Of a DNA stretch of 64,000 bases, positions 9,523 through 18,364 are shown in pieces (positions within the stretch are counted from its first letter, which is position 1; every line of letters starts with the position of its first letter). A model generated the notes under the pieces. That model saw only the letters and a program-made list of their open reading frames with translations. It did not search any database and was not told the DNA's origin. A program made the translations under genes and the position numbers. Source of the DNA: Cryobacterium zongtaii (lineage in GTDB: Bacteria > Actinomycetota > Actinomycetes > Actinomycetales > Microbacteriaceae); assembly GCF_002909375.1 (NCBI RefSeq), contig NZ_PPXD01000017.1, positions 1-64,000 of the forward strand, read 5' to 3'.

Positions 9523-10749
9523 CTAGTCGGTAAGCAGTCGGCGCACCACGGCGTCGGCGAGCAGCCGACCTGTGAGGGTCAGTTCGATGTTGCCGCCGAT
9601 GGCCGCGCGAGCGTCGATGAGCTCGTCGGCGATCAGGCCGGCGACCTCTCGGCGGCCGAGCGCCGACAACGTCGCCACCGGGATTCCCTCGCGGATGCGC
9701 GTGAGCAGCAGCACCCGTTCGGTTTCGCGGGTGGCCTCGTCCAGGGTTTCCCGTCCGGCGGCCGGTGAGTGGCCGGCCAGAATGCGGTCGGCGTACGCCG
9801 CCGGATGCTTGACGTTCCACCAACGCACCCCACCCACGTGGCTGTGCGCGCCGGGGCCGATGCCCCACCAGTCGGCGCTGCGCCAGTAGGACAGGTTGTG
9901 CCGGGACCGGTGTTCGGTTCCCCGGGACCAGTTACTGACCTCGTACCATCCGTAACCGGCCTCGGCCAGACGCGCATCCGCGAGTTCGTAGAAGTCGGCC
10001 TGCAGGTCTTCGTCGGGCTGGACGAGCTCGCCCCGGCGGATCTGCCTGGCCAGCTTGGTACCGTCCTCGACGATGAGCGAATAGGCGCTGATGTGGTCGG
10101 GCTGCTGGCCGATGGCCGCGTCCAGGCTGGCCCGCCAATCCTCGATGGTCTCCCCCGGTGTGCCGTAGATCAGGTCGAGACTCACGTCCAGGCCCGCCTC
10201 GCGCGCCCAGGCCACCACGAGCGGGACCCGTTCGGGATCATGCGTTCTCTCGAGGGTGGCCAGGACCCGCGGTACCGCGGACTGCATGCCGAAGGACACC
10301 CGGGTGAAACCGGCCTGCTTGAGCTGGCGGAGATAGGCGAGGTCGACGGAGTCAGGGTTGGCCTCGGTGGTGATCTCGGCGCCCGGCACGATACCGAAGG
10401 TGTCGCGCACGGCATGCAGCATCCGCACCAGATGGTCTGCGGGCAGCAGCGTGGGGGTGCCGCCGCCGAAGAAGACCGTCGCGGCGGGCCGGGCCGGCAC
10501 ACCGGATTCGGCCAGGATGCGGGCGGCGGACTCCACCTCGAGGACCGCCTGGCTGGCGTAGTCGCTCTGCTTCACCCCGCGCAGTTCCGTGGCGGTGTAG
10601 GTGTTGAAGTCGCAGTAGCCGCAGCGCACCTTGCAGAACGGTACGTGCAGGTAGACCCCGAAGTCGCGGGTCGAGGCGCCGAGCGCGGCCGAAGCCGGGA
10701 TGAGGCCATCCAGTGGTGCGGGGTCGCCGACCGGGTGCGGTCCAGCCAT
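9523..10749 (-). CDS. hemW: radical SAM protein HemW (coproporphyrinogen III oxidase-like)
   Basis: 408-residue radical S-adenosylmethionine protein. The iron-sulfur motif Cys-x3-Cys-x2-Cys appears as HVPFCKVRCGYCDFNTY near residues 34-50, followed by VFFGGGTPTLLPADHL and the SFGMQSAVPRVLATLERTH block, and a C-terminal HemN-type domain (HNLSYWRSADWWGIGPGAHSH). By family knowledge HemW is a heme chaperone rather than a true oxidase. It is the last gene of the lepA-DUF1990-hemW run, 4 bp after the DUF1990 gene. Confidence 0.94.
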   Translation of the reverse strand: MAGPHPVGDPAPLDGLIPASAALGASTRDFGVYLHVPFCKVRCGYCDFNTYTATELRGVKQSDYASQAVLEVESAARILAESGVPARPAATVFFGGGTPTLLPADHLVRMLHAVRDTFGIVPGAEITTEANPDSVDLAYLRQLKQAGFTRVSFGMQSAVPRVLATLERTHDPERVPLVVAWAREAGLDVSLDLIYGTPGETIEDWRASLDAAIGQQPDHISAYSLIVEDGTKLARQIRRGELVQPDEDLQADFYELADARLAEAGYGWYEVSNWSRGTEHRSRHNLSYWRSADWWGIGPGAHSHVGGVRWWNVKHPAAYADRILAGHSPAAGRETLDEATRETERVLLLTRIREGIPVATLSALGRREVAGLIADELIDARAAIGGNIELTLTGRLLADAVVRRLLTD

Positions 10750-10753
10750 CCGG

Positions 10754-11401
10754 TCAGCCTCGTCCGACGGGGTGCAGGGCGAGCAGGTACTTGCGGGTGT
10801 AGCGCTCCTGCTGGACGCGCAGGATGGGCCAGGCCAGCGTGTAGTACCAGGTGCTGGGACGCGAGAAGGAGCGGATGGTGAGCCAGACGGAGTCGTCAGC
10901 GCGACGGTCGACGATGAAGCACTCCTCGCCGGTCTGCGGGTGGCCGCGCATGGTTCCGTAGGCGAAGCCGATCTTGTCGGCCTCGTCGATGACGTAGACG
11001 ACCCGCACCGGTGCGGCGACGGTGAACGGGCCGGTGGGGATGGCCAGCTTGGCGGTCATCCCGTTGCTGATGAACGCGGTGCCGTCCTCGGCGAAGGTGG
11101 CCTCGTTCACCGGGTGTTCCTGGTTGGGCGCCGGGGTGCCGTTCTCGGTGAAGACGATGCCGGTGTACTGCACGCCGGTGCCGGCGTCGAGGTCGGTGAC
11201 GTCGATGCCGCTGCCGCGCTGGATGCCCCAGCTCATCAACGCCGTCGTGGCCACCCGGAACCGTTCCTCGCCGCTGCCCAGGCGCACCGTACGCTCCAGC
11301 GGGCGGTGGCCCTTGGGCGGGTAGCGCATCAGGTCGGGGGCCAGGGTGCCGCCGATGGCGGCGTAGGTCACGGCGGCGTCGGTGAAGGTCGAGCGGCGCA
11401 T
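10754..11401 (-). CDS. DUF1990 family protein
   Basis: 215 residues. The N-terminus (MRRSTFTDAAVTYAAIGGTL) and the RYPPKGHRPLERTVRLGSG segment, with C-terminal YTRKYLLALHPV, are characteristic of DUF1990, a cytoplasmic beta-rich family of unknown function. ATG 11401 lies 5 bp after the lepA stop. No signal peptide or membrane segment is seen. The pairing with lepA and hemW suggests only co-expression, not a function. Confidence 0.85.
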   Translation of the reverse strand: MRRSTFTDAAVTYAAIGGTLAPDLMRYPPKGHRPLERTVRLGSGEERFRVATTALMSWGIQRGSGIDVTDLDAGTGVQYTGIVFTENGTPAPNQEHPVNEATFAEDGTAFISNGMTAKLAIPTGPFTVAAPVRVVYVIDEADKIGFAYGTMRGHPQTGEECFIVDRRADDSVWLTIRSFSRPSTWYYTLAWPILRVQQERYTRKYLLALHPVGRG

Positions 11402-11406
11402 GATCG

Positions 11407-13260
11407 TTACTTCTTTTCCTTCTTGGCCGGCTCGTCGCCGGAGAGTGCGGCGATGAAAGCCTCCTGCGGAACCTCGACCCTGCCGACCATCTTCATGCGC
11501 TTCTTGCCTTCCTTCTGCTTCTCCAGCAGCTTGCGCTTGCGGGAGATGTCGCCGCCGTAACACTTGGCGAGGACGTCCTTGCGGATGGCGCTGATCGATT
11601 CGCGGGCGATGATGCGGGCTCCGATGGCGGCCTGGATGGGCACGTCGAACTGCTGGCGCGGGATGAGCTTCCGGAGCCGTCCGGTCATCAGTACGCCGTA
11701 GTCGTAGGCCTTGTCGCGGTGCACGATGGCGCTGAACGCGTCGACCTGTTCGCCCTGCAGCAGGATGTCGACCTTGACCAGGTCGGCCTCCTGCGAGCCG
11801 ATGGGCTCGTAGTCGAGGGACGCGTAGCCGGCGGTCTTGCTCTTGAGTTGGTCGAAGAAGTCGAACACGATCTCGCCCAACGGCATCGTGTACCGGATCT
11901 CGACCCGGTCCTCACCGAGGTACTCCATGCCGAGCAGGGTGCCGCGGCGACCCTGGCAGAGTTCCATGATCACGCCGACGTAGTCCTTGGGCGCGAGGAT
12001 CGCGGCCTTGACGATGGGTTCCTCGACGACAGCGATCTTGCCGTTGGGGAACTCGCTCGGGTTGGTGACCGTGACGGTCTTCTTGTCGTCGGTGGTGACC
12101 TCGTAGATCACGCTGGGCGCGGTGGTGATCAGGTCGAGGTTGAACTCCCGGTCGATGCGCTCGGTGATGATCTCCAGGTGCAGCAGGCCGAGGAAGCCGC
12201 ACCGGAAGCCGAAGCCGAGGGCGACGGAGGTTTCGGGCTCGTAGACCAGCGACGCATCCGAGAGCTTGAGCTTGTCGAGCGCTTCGCGCAGCGCCGGGTA
12301 GTCGCTGCCGTCGATCGGGTACAGGCCGGAGAACACCATCGGCTTGGGTTCGGTGTAGCCGGGCAGCGCCTCGGTGGCGGGCTTCATCGCGGTGGTGACG
12401 GTGTCGCCGACCTTGGACTGGCGCACGTCCTTCACGCCGGTGATCAGGTAGCCGACCTCTCCGACGCCCAGGCCCTTGCTGGGGGTGGGTTCCGGGCTGG
12501 TGACGCCGATCTCGAGGATGTCGTGGGTGGCGCGGGTCGACATCATCTGGATCTTCTCGCGCGGGCTGAGGTGCCCGTCGATCATGCGCACGTAGGTGAC
12601 GACGCCGCGATAGCTGTCGTAGACGGAGTCGAAGATCATGGCGCGGGCCGGCGCGTTCGCGTCGCCGACGGGGGCGGGGATCAGCGAGGTGGCCCGGTCG
12701 AGCAGTTCGGACACGCCGACGCCGGTCTTGCCGGAGACCCGAAGCACGTCGTCGGGGCTGCCGCCGATGAGGCTGGCGAGCTCCTTGGCGTACTTGTCGG
12801 GGTCGGCGGCCGGCAGGTCGATCTTGTTGAGCACCGGGATGATGGTGAGGTCGTTCTCGAGCGCCAGGTAGAGGTTGGCCAGGGTCTGGGCTTCGATGCC
12901 CTGGGCGGCGTCGACGAGCAGGATGGCGCCCTCGCAGGCCGCCAGGCTGCGGGAGACCTCGTAGGTGAAGTCGACGTGGCCGGGGGTGTCGATCATGTTC
13001 AGCGCGTAGGTCTGACCGTCCATCTCCCACGGCATCCGCACCGCTTGGCTCTTGATGGTGATGCCGCGTTCGCGTTCGATGTCCATCCGGTCCAGGTACT
13101 GGGCACGCATGGAACGGTCGTCGACGACGCCGGTGATCTGAAGCATCCGGTCGGCCAGCGTGGACTTGCCGTGGTCGATGTGCGCGATGATGCAGAAGTT
13201 ACGGATGAACGCGGGGGCGGTGGCGGCCGGTTCCAGCGCCTTGAGAGCTCTCGGTGACAT
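11407..13260 (-). CDS. lepA: elongation factor 4 (LepA)
   Basis: Ribosome-associated GTPase, 617 residues with ATG at 13260. The G domain shows [20 protein letters not shown], the DTPGHVDF switch and [11 protein letters not shown]; domains II, III and V follow, and the unique LepA C-terminal domain ends with [25 protein letters not shown] 21-codon upstream extension lacks similarity, so the ATG at 13260 is preferred. It heads the lepA-DUF1990-hemW unit and is divergent from a two-component kinase. Confidence 0.97.
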   Translation of the reverse strand: MSPRALKALEPAATAPAFIRNFCIIAHIDHGKSTLADRMLQITGVVDDRSMRAQYLDRMDIERERGITIKSQAVRMPWEMDGQTYALNMIDTPGHVDFTYEVSRSLAACEGAILLVDAAQGIEAQTLANLYLALENDLTIIPVLNKIDLPAADPDKYAKELASLIGGSPDDVLRVSGKTGVGVSELLDRATSLIPAPVGDANAPARAMIFDSVYDSYRGVVTYVRMIDGHLSPREKIQMMSTRATHDILEIGVTSPEPTPSKGLGVGEVGYLITGVKDVRQSKVGDTVTTAMKPATEALPGYTEPKPMVFSGLYPIDGSDYPALREALDKLKLSDASLVYEPETSVALGFGFRCGFLGLLHLEIITERIDREFNLDLITTAPSVIYEVTTDDKKTVTVTNPSEFPNGKIAVVEEPIVKAAILAPKDYVGVIMELCQGRRGTLLGMEYLGEDRVEIRYTMPLGEIVFDFFDQLKSKTAGYASLDYEPIGSQEADLVKVDILLQGEQVDAFSAIVHRDKAYDYGVLMTGRLRKLIPRQQFDVPIQAAIGARIIARESISAIRKDVLAKCYGGDISRKRKLLEKQKEGKKRMKMVGRVEVPQEAFIAALSGDEPAKKEKK

Positions 13261-13357
13261 GATGGCCCAATTCTCCCATGCCCCGCAGCATCGGTGTGAC
13301 CTGCCCGGGTGGCAGTCGGTCATCCATTCGACGGATGACGGAACCAGCGGTCCTGAT

Positions 13358-13363
13358 TAGGCT
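13358..13363 (+). promoter_or_regulatory. candidate -10 element (TAGGCT) for the histidine kinase operon
   Basis: TAGGCT followed after nine bases by ATG 13373; there is no Shine-Dalgarno sequence between them, so the mRNA would have a very short leader. The same TAGGCTGG string precedes several other genes here. No good -35 is visible. Confidence 0.45.
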
Positions 13364-13372
13364 GGGCGCACC

Positions 13373-14638
13373 ATGTCCAGCCTCGCACTCCGCACGTCCC
13401 CGCTCCGCCGGGATCCCATGCCGCCCGCCAGCATCGGCGAGGGTCTTCCGCACTCAGCGCTCACCCCGGTGTTCTCCGGCCTGCGGATCGGCCTGCACGT
13501 TCTGATCATCGGGCTGACCGGGCTGGTCATCGTGCGGACCCTGTTGGGGGCGGTGCCGAACCCCGTCGCCGTGGTGAGCCTGTCGCTGCTCTTCCTGGCC
13601 AGCTATGTCGGCGGCAGCGAGCTGGCCCGCCGGCGGCCGTGGCGATGGGTCGTGCCGGTCTGGATGGCCGTGCTGCTGGTGGAGTGGCTCGCACTGACCC
13701 TGCTGGCACCGGATGCCGCCTTCATCGTTTTCCCGCTGTTCTTCCTGCAGCTGCACGTGCTGCCCCTCAGGGCCGGCATCCCCCTGGTCCTGCTCAGCGT
13801 GCTGTTGACGATCTGGGCGATGAGCTTCCACGTGGGCCTGAGCCTGGGCGCCACCCTCGGCCCGCTGGTGGGCGCGGGCGTGGCGGTGGCGGTGGGCCTG
13901 GGCTACCGGGCACTGCTGCGCGAGGCCGCCGAACGGCAGAACCTGATCGAAGATCTGCTCACCACCCGCACCGAGCTGGCGGCCACCGCACGTGACGCGG
14001 GCACCCTCGCCGAGAGGGAACGCCTGGCCAGGGAGATCCACGACACCGTGGCGCAGGGGCTGTCGAGCATCCAGATGCTGTTGCACGCCGTCGAGGGCCG
14101 GGTGTCCGATCCGGCGGCCCTGGAGCACCTGCGCCTGGCCAGGGATACCGCGGCAGCCAATCTGCAGGAGACCCGCCGGTTCATTCGGGAGCTCACCCCG
14201 CCGGCCCTGGACAGCCAGACCCTGCCGGGCGCACTCGCCAGGCTCGCCTCGTCGGCAGAGCGCACCGCACCGGTCGGCGACCATGCCACCAGGGTCAGCC
14301 TGCATGTGACGGGTGACCCGATCGCGCTGCCGATGTCGCTGGAGACGACCCTGCTGCGGATCGCGCAGGGCTCGCTCGCCAACGTCGCCCAACACGCCGG
14401 CGCCAACCGTGCCGAGGTCACCCTGAGCTACATGACCGATGAGGTGGCCCTCGACGTCGTCGACGACGGGCGCGGCTTCACCCTCACGGACGCCACGGCT
14501 CAGAGCCCTGACTCGTTCGGCCTGGTCGCCATCCGGCAACGTGTCGAAGCGCTCGGCGGCTCCTTCGTCCTGGAGTCCGCACCGGGCTTGGGCACCGCGG
14601 TCGCGGTGCGATTCCCGATTCGTCAGGCGCGGGCATGA
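13373..14638 (+). CDS. NarL-type sensor histidine kinase
   Basis: 421 residues. About five or six membrane helices fill residues 30-185 with no large extracellular sensor loop, suggesting membrane-embedded or intracellular sensing. A HisKA_3 dimerisation domain follows with the phospho-accepting His223 in LAREIHDTVAQGLSSIQ, then a HATPase_c domain (IAQGSLANVAQHAGANRAEV; DVVDDGRGF; GLVAIRQRVEALGG). It partners with the LuxR-type regulator whose ATG overlaps its stop by 4 bp. The stimulus cannot be read from the sequence; the co-transcribed hydrolase may be an effector. Confidence 0.94.
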   Translation: MSSLALRTSPLRRDPMPPASIGEGLPHSALTPVFSGLRIGLHVLIIGLTGLVIVRTLLGAVPNPVAVVSLSLLFLASYVGGSELARRRPWRWVVPVWMAVLLVEWLALTLLAPDAAFIVFPLFFLQLHVLPLRAGIPLVLLSVLLTIWAMSFHVGLSLGATLGPLVGAGVAVAVGLGYRALLREAAERQNLIEDLLTTRTELAATARDAGTLAERERLAREIHDTVAQGLSSIQMLLHAVEGRVSDPAALEHLRLARDTAAANLQETRRFIRELTPPALDSQTLPGALARLASSAERTAPVGDHATRVSLHVTGDPIALPMSLETTLLRIAQGSLANVAQHAGANRAEVTLSYMTDEVALDVVDDGRGFTLTDATAQSPDSFGLVAIRQRVEALGGSFVLESAPGLGTAVAVRFPIRQARA

Positions 14639-15291
14639 TCCGGGTGCTGCTCGCGGACGACCACCCCGTGGTGCGGGCGGGACTGCGCGCCATGCTCGGC
14701 GCCGAGCCGGACCTGGAGGTCGAGCTGGAGGCCGGCACGGCGGAGGAAGCCGTGGCCCTGGCCGCCTCCGGCCGGGTCGACGTGGTGCTGATGGACCTGC
14801 AGTTCGGTGGTGCGCTGCCCAATACCGACCCACCGGGCACCCCCATGCAGGGCGCGGAGGCCACCCGGTTGGTCCGGTCCCGACCCGGCGCCCCGCACGT
14901 GCTGATCCTCACCAATTACGACACGGATGCCGACATCCTCGGTGCCATCGAGGCCGGCGCCAGCGGGTACCTGCTCAAGGACGCGCCGCCCGCCGAACTC
15001 GTCGCCGCCGTGCGGGCCGCGGCGGCGGGACAGAGCGCACTCGCTCCGGCCATCGTGACCCGGCTGGCCGACCGGTCGCTCGTTCCGGAGGGCCGGCTCT
15101 CCCCCCGCGAGGTCGAGGTGCTTGCCCTCGTGGCGGCCGGCCGCTCCAACCGGCAGATCGGCCAGGACCTGTTCCTCAGCGAGGCGACGGTGAAGTCGCA
15201 CCTTGTGCACATCTTCGGCAAGCTCGGCGTCGGCTCGCGGACCTCCGCCGTCGCCAGCGCCCGCGCGTCGGGCACCCTGCGGGGCGCCTGA
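14635..15291 (+). CDS. NarL/FixJ-type response regulator
   Basis: 218 residues. Receiver domain with acidic pair DD (8-9) and phospho-acceptor Asp54 in VDVVLMDLQFGG, then a LuxR-type helix-turn-helix near residues 150-210 (LSPREVEVLALVAAGRSNRQ; LFLSEATVKSHLVHIFGKLG). The loop after Asp54 is slightly long (ALPNTDPPGTPMQG). Start ATG overlaps the kinase stop as ATGA, and its stop overlaps the next ATG as TGATG, so the three proteins are coupled in translation. Confidence 0.95.
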   Translation: MIRVLLADDHPVVRAGLRAMLGAEPDLEVELEAGTAEEAVALAASGRVDVVLMDLQFGGALPNTDPPGTPMQGAEATRLVRSRPGAPHVLILTNYDTDADILGAIEAGASGYLLKDAPPAELVAAVRAAAAGQSALAPAIVTRLADRSLVPEGRLSPREVEVLALVAAGRSNRQIGQDLFLSEATVKSHLVHIFGKLGVGSRTSAVASARASGTLRGA

Positions 15292-16058
15292 TGCCCACCG
15301 CCGGTTACCGGGTCCCCGTCGTGCTCGTGCACGGGATCCGCACCTCGGCCAGCATGTGGCGGCACCAGCTGGAGTGGCTGGAGGCGGCGGGACATCCGGT
15401 TGTCGCCGTTGACCTGCCCGGCCACGGCTCGCGCCTGGGCGAGCCGTTCACCCTCGACGGTGCGCTCGGTGCCATTGATGGGGCGGTGGACGCCGTCGAG
15501 GGGCCGGTGCTGCTCGTCGGGCTGTCGCTCGGCGGCTACTACGCCATCGCCTACGCGGCCAGGAACCCGGACCGGGTGCTCGGCCTGGTGGCCGCCGGGT
15601 CGTCGTTCGAACCGGGCGGGCCGGGACTGGCCGCCTATCGCTGGCTCGCCCGGATCATCCACAGGTTCCCGGACCGCGGTCTCTGGCTGCACACCTTCCT
15701 GGTCCGGCGGATGCTCCCGCCGGCCGGGGTGCGGGATGTGCTCGCCGGCGGCGTAGGCCTGGACGTCATGGACGCGGGCCTCGCGGCGACGGGGCGATTG
15801 TCGCCGCTAGCCGATCTCAGGGCGTTTCCCGGACCGGTCTGGCTGGTCAACGGCGCGTACGATCACTTCCGCCTGCACCAACGACGGTTCCTCGTGGCGG
15901 CGCAGCGAGGCACCCTCGTGACGGTTCCCGGGGCCGGCCACCTGGTCAGCCTGCATCGGCCGCACCGGTTTGATACTGTGCTCAGGCGCATCATCACTGA
16001 GATCGAGGCCGATCTCGATCAGAACTCGCCCGATTCGGTCAGCCAGCCGGGCAGATAA
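15291..16058 (+). CDS. alpha/beta hydrolase
   Basis: 255 residues of the alpha/beta-hydrolase fold. Oxyanion region VLVHGIRTSASMW, nucleophile elbow GLSLGGYY with Ser79, and a C-terminal catalytic His in PGAGHLVSLHRP. The acid residue is probably in VNGAYDHF. No signal peptide, so cytoplasmic. Start ATG 15291 overlaps the regulator's TGA by one base. Substrate unknown; esterases and lyases look alike at this level. It closes the kinase operon, followed by a terminator-like hairpin at 16083. Confidence 0.9.
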   Translation: MPTAGYRVPVVLVHGIRTSASMWRHQLEWLEAAGHPVVAVDLPGHGSRLGEPFTLDGALGAIDGAVDAVEGPVLLVGLSLGGYYAIAYAARNPDRVLGLVAAGSSFEPGGPGLAAYRWLARIIHRFPDRGLWLHTFLVRRMLPPAGVRDVLAGGVGLDVMDAGLAATGRLSPLADLRAFPGPVWLVNGAYDHFRLHQRRFLVAAQRGTLVTVPGAGHLVSLHRPHRFDTVLRRIITEIEADLDQNSPDSVSQPGR

Positions 16059-16082
16059 CTGGTATCGTTGCCTGTTGGCTTG

Positions 16083-16110
16083 CGTGTTGGGTCCCACCCC
16101 ACACGATTTT
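16083..16110 (+). terminator. likely intrinsic terminator after the hydrolase gene
   Basis: Ten-base-pair stem CGTGTTGGGT / ACCCCACACG with one mismatch and a CCC loop, followed by ATTTTC. It lies 24 bp after the hydrolase stop and 70 bp before rpsT, so it could also be part of an rpsT leader if transcription starts upstream. Confidence 0.55.
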
Positions 16111-16177
16111 CGCCGCACGGTGCCCTCTATCGCCGGGCGGCCCATCCGAACAAGAACCTAACGAAAGCGTATAAAAC

Positions 16178-16438
16178 GTGGCAAACATCAAGTCGCAGAT
16201 CAAGCGGATCCTCACGAACAAGAAGTCGCAGGAGCGCAACAAGGCGGTCAAGAGCGAGTTCAAGACCGCCATCCGGGCCACGCGCCTCGCCGTCACCGCT
16301 GGTGACAAGGACAAGGCTGTCGCCAGCCTCGCCGTTGCTTCCAAGAAGCTCGACAAGGCCGTCAGCAAGGGCGTCATCCACCAGAACCAGGCAGCGAACA
16401 AGAAGTCCGCTATCGCCAAGGCTGTCAACGCGCTCTAA
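16178..16438 (+). CDS. rpsT: 30S ribosomal protein S20
   Basis: 86-residue Lys-rich ribosomal protein that binds 16S rRNA. The sequence [20 protein letters not shown] and the C-terminal [19 protein letters not shown] are typical S20. Start is GTG 16178. It is followed by a strong terminator and is divergent from holA further downstream, a neighbourhood conserved in actinobacteria. Confidence 0.97.
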   Translation: MANIKSQIKRILTNKKSQERNKAVKSEFKTAIRATRLAVTAGDKDKAVASLAVASKKLDKAVSKGVIHQNQAANKKSAIAKAVNAL

Positions 16439-16475
16439 GCAGCACCGCTCTTCAGCAGTTCAGAAGTACAGACAC

Positions 16476-16504
16476 ACCCCCGCCCTCCTGGGCGGGGGTT
16501 TTCT
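16476..16504 (+). terminator. intrinsic terminator of rpsT
   Basis: Perfect GC stem ACCCCCGCCC / GGGCGGGGGT with loop TCCT, followed by TTTTCT. Located 38 bp after the rpsT stop. Confidence 0.92.
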
Positions 16505-16553
16505 GTGTTGCCGCCGGATCCGGCCGGCCCTTTCCGAGGTGCCCGGCCGACGC

Positions 16554-16559
16554 TATGGT
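16554..16559 (+). promoter_or_regulatory. candidate -10 element (TATGGT), leaderless start
   Basis: TATGGT is followed by exactly six bases and GTG 16566, so transcription would begin at or next to the start codon. No Shine-Dalgarno is present. Confidence 0.45.
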
Positions 16560-16565
16560 GGCGTC

Positions 16566-17255
16566 GTGACAAGCGAGCAGACCGGCCCGGTAAAACCGTC
16601 CGCCTGGCGCCATCAGGCCCGGTTCCTCGGCGGCGCGTTCGCCGTGGCAGCCGCCGTCATCGCCGTCGGCCTCTGGTCGGCCCCCGCAGTCACCGCATAC
16701 GAGGGCCTGAACCCCTGGGTGTTCGCGGGGCTGCTCGGTTTCATCCTCGTGTTGACCGGGGCCTGCGTCCTGTTCGCGGCCTCGCTGCCCACCGCGCCCC
16801 CCAACACGGCACCGTCCACCGCCGCACTGTCCATCACCGCGCCCGCCGCAGCGCCGCCGGCCACCGAAGCTGCCGCGCAGCCCGCAGCTCAGCCTGCAGC
16901 GCACCCGGCAGCACACACGGCAGCCCCTCGGCGGGGGCTGACCATCCTCGGGTCGGTGTTCGGCGTCGTCGGCCTCGCGCTGGCCGCTCTCGCGGTGGTG
17001 CTCACGGTACTGTTGCCGATGCCCACCCAGCGGATCATGGTGCAGTTCACCGACCTGTATGGCAGGGTCCAACTGGAATACTGCCCGTCCCTGCCGGCGT
17101 CGTTCGCCGCGACGGCATCGCGGGCCGATCTGGCCGGCTCCTCGACCATTTTGCCGGTGAAGGTGAGCGGGGATATCTGCGGCGACCCCGAGTTCACCGA
17201 CGGGGTGTGGATCTACCTGAACCGCTCGTCGGTCACGGTGTCCGGCCAGCCCTGA
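16566..17255 (+). CDS. unknown three-helix membrane protein with Ala/Pro/His linker
   Basis: 229 residues, start GTG 16566. Predicted membrane helices near 19-40, 50-73 and 125-151. Between helices 2 and 3 lies a 50-residue Ala/Pro-rich linker containing the repeat AAQPAAQPAAHPAAHTAA. After helix 3 about 75 residues form a domain with two cysteines (LEYCPSLPASF; SGDICGDPEF) that could be disulfide bonded outside the cell. I recognise no family. It stands alone between the rpsT terminator and holA and is convergent with holA. Confidence 0.75.
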   Translation: MTSEQTGPVKPSAWRHQARFLGGAFAVAAAVIAVGLWSAPAVTAYEGLNPWVFAGLLGFILVLTGACVLFAASLPTAPPNTAPSTAALSITAPAAAPPATEAAAQPAAQPAAHPAAHTAAPRRGLTILGSVFGVVGLALAALAVVLTVLLPMPTQRIMVQFTDLYGRVQLEYCPSLPASFAATASRADLAGSSTILPVKVSGDICGDPEFTDGVWIYLNRSSVTVSGQP

Positions 17256-17291
17256 GTCGGCCTCGGCCGCCCGGTCCGTGACCGGCCGCCC

Positions 17292-18335
17292 TCATTCGCC
17301 GCGTTTGGCGATGACCGTGACGAGCCGCTCGAGGGCGAAGATCGGGTCTCTGCCGGCGCCCTTCACGGCCGCGTCGGTCTCGGCGAGCATCACGATGCAC
17401 CGGGCCAGACCGTCATCGCTCCAGCCGCGCAGATCGCGTTGGGCGCGCTCCACCTGCCAGGGGGCCAGGCTGTAGGTGGCCGCCAGCTGGGCGGACCCGC
17501 CGCGCACGCCGAACAGCTTCGCCATGGTGCGGATCTTGCTGGCGAACGCGGCGACGATCGGGACCGGGTCGGCTCCTGACGACAGCGCGTGCCGCAGGGT
17601 GACGAGTGCCTCGCCGAGACGCCCGGCGATGGCGGAATCGGCGACCTTGAACGCGTTGGTCTCGACTCGGCCGCCGTAATAGCGGTCTACCGTGGTCTCG
17701 GTGACCTCGGCTCCGGTGTCGGCGATGAGCTGCTGGCAGGCGGCGGAGAGCTCGGCCAGGTCGTCGGAGAACGCGGCCACCAGCGACCGCAATGCGCTCG
17801 GGGTGACTCTTTTGCCCGCCGAGCGGAATTCGGCGGTGGCGAAGTCGTGCTTGTCCGAATCCTTCTTGAGCTCGGCGCAGACCACTTCCACGGCGCCGCC
17901 CACGCCGCTGCGGATGGTGTCCAGGAGCTTCTTGCCGCGCACGCCGCCGCCGTGGCGCAGCACGACGTAGGTGTCGTCTGCGGGGTTCTGCAGGTAATCG
18001 ATGGCCTCGGTGAGGAAGGTGTCGCTGCACTTCTCGACGTTGCTCACGCGGATCAGCCGCGGCTCGCCGAACAGCGAGGGGCTGGCCAGGGTGAGCAGCT
18101 CACCGGGCGCGTAGCTGTCGGCCTGAATGTCGCTGACCTCGAGGCTGGGGTCCTCCAGCTTGAGGAAGTCCCGCAGCGACCGGATGGCGCGTTCGGCGAG
18201 GAAGGTCTCGGTGCCAGAGACGAGCACGACGGGCGCCGGGCGCACCTGATGCCAGGCGAGCTGCGGGATCTTCGCCGCGCCGGCCTTGGGGGCCGGTTTG
18301 CCGGCTCGTGCCTGTGCGGTTGTTCGTGCGGCCAC
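17292..18335 (-). CDS. holA: DNA polymerase III subunit delta
   Basis: Clamp-loader delta subunit, 347 residues. Features: VVLVSGTETFLAERAIRSL at the start of the AAA-like domain, SLFGEPRLIRVSNVEK, and the C-terminal collar region ending RDPIFALERLVTVI. The N-terminal 25 residues are Ala/Pro-rich and probably disordered. GTG 18335 is preceded by GAAGGGAG. It follows comEC in the same direction with the promoter element overlapping the comEC stop, the comEA-comEC-holA order usual in actinobacteria. Confidence 0.95.
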   Translation of the reverse strand: MAARTTAQARAGKPAPKAGAAKIPQLAWHQVRPAPVVLVSGTETFLAERAIRSLRDFLKLEDPSLEVSDIQADSYAPGELLTLASPSLFGEPRLIRVSNVEKCSDTFLTEAIDYLQNPADDTYVVLRHGGGVRGKKLLDTIRSGVGGAVEVVCAELKKDSDKHDFATAEFRSAGKRVTPSALRSLVAAFSDDLAELSAACQQLIADTGAEVTETTVDRYYGGRVETNAFKVADSAIAGRLGEALVTLRHALSSGADPVPIVAAFASKIRTMAKLFGVRGGSAQLAATYSLAPWQVERAQRDLRGWSDDGLARCIVMLAETDAAVKGAGRDPIFALERLVTVIAKRGE

Positions 18336-18358
18336 GCGGCTCCCTTCGCTACCAACCC

Positions 18359-18364
18359 AGCCTA
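18359..18364 (-). promoter_or_regulatory. candidate -10 element (TAGGCT) for holA
   Basis: TAGGCTGGGT on the reverse strand, 23 bases before the holA GTG and overlapping the comEC stop. Here a Shine-Dalgarno lies between it and the start, so the transcript would have a short normal leader. Confidence 0.4.

Noticed and set aside
11719-13257. 512-codon open frame antisense to lepA
   Set aside because: Same composition artefact; no domains and the lepA frame is complete.
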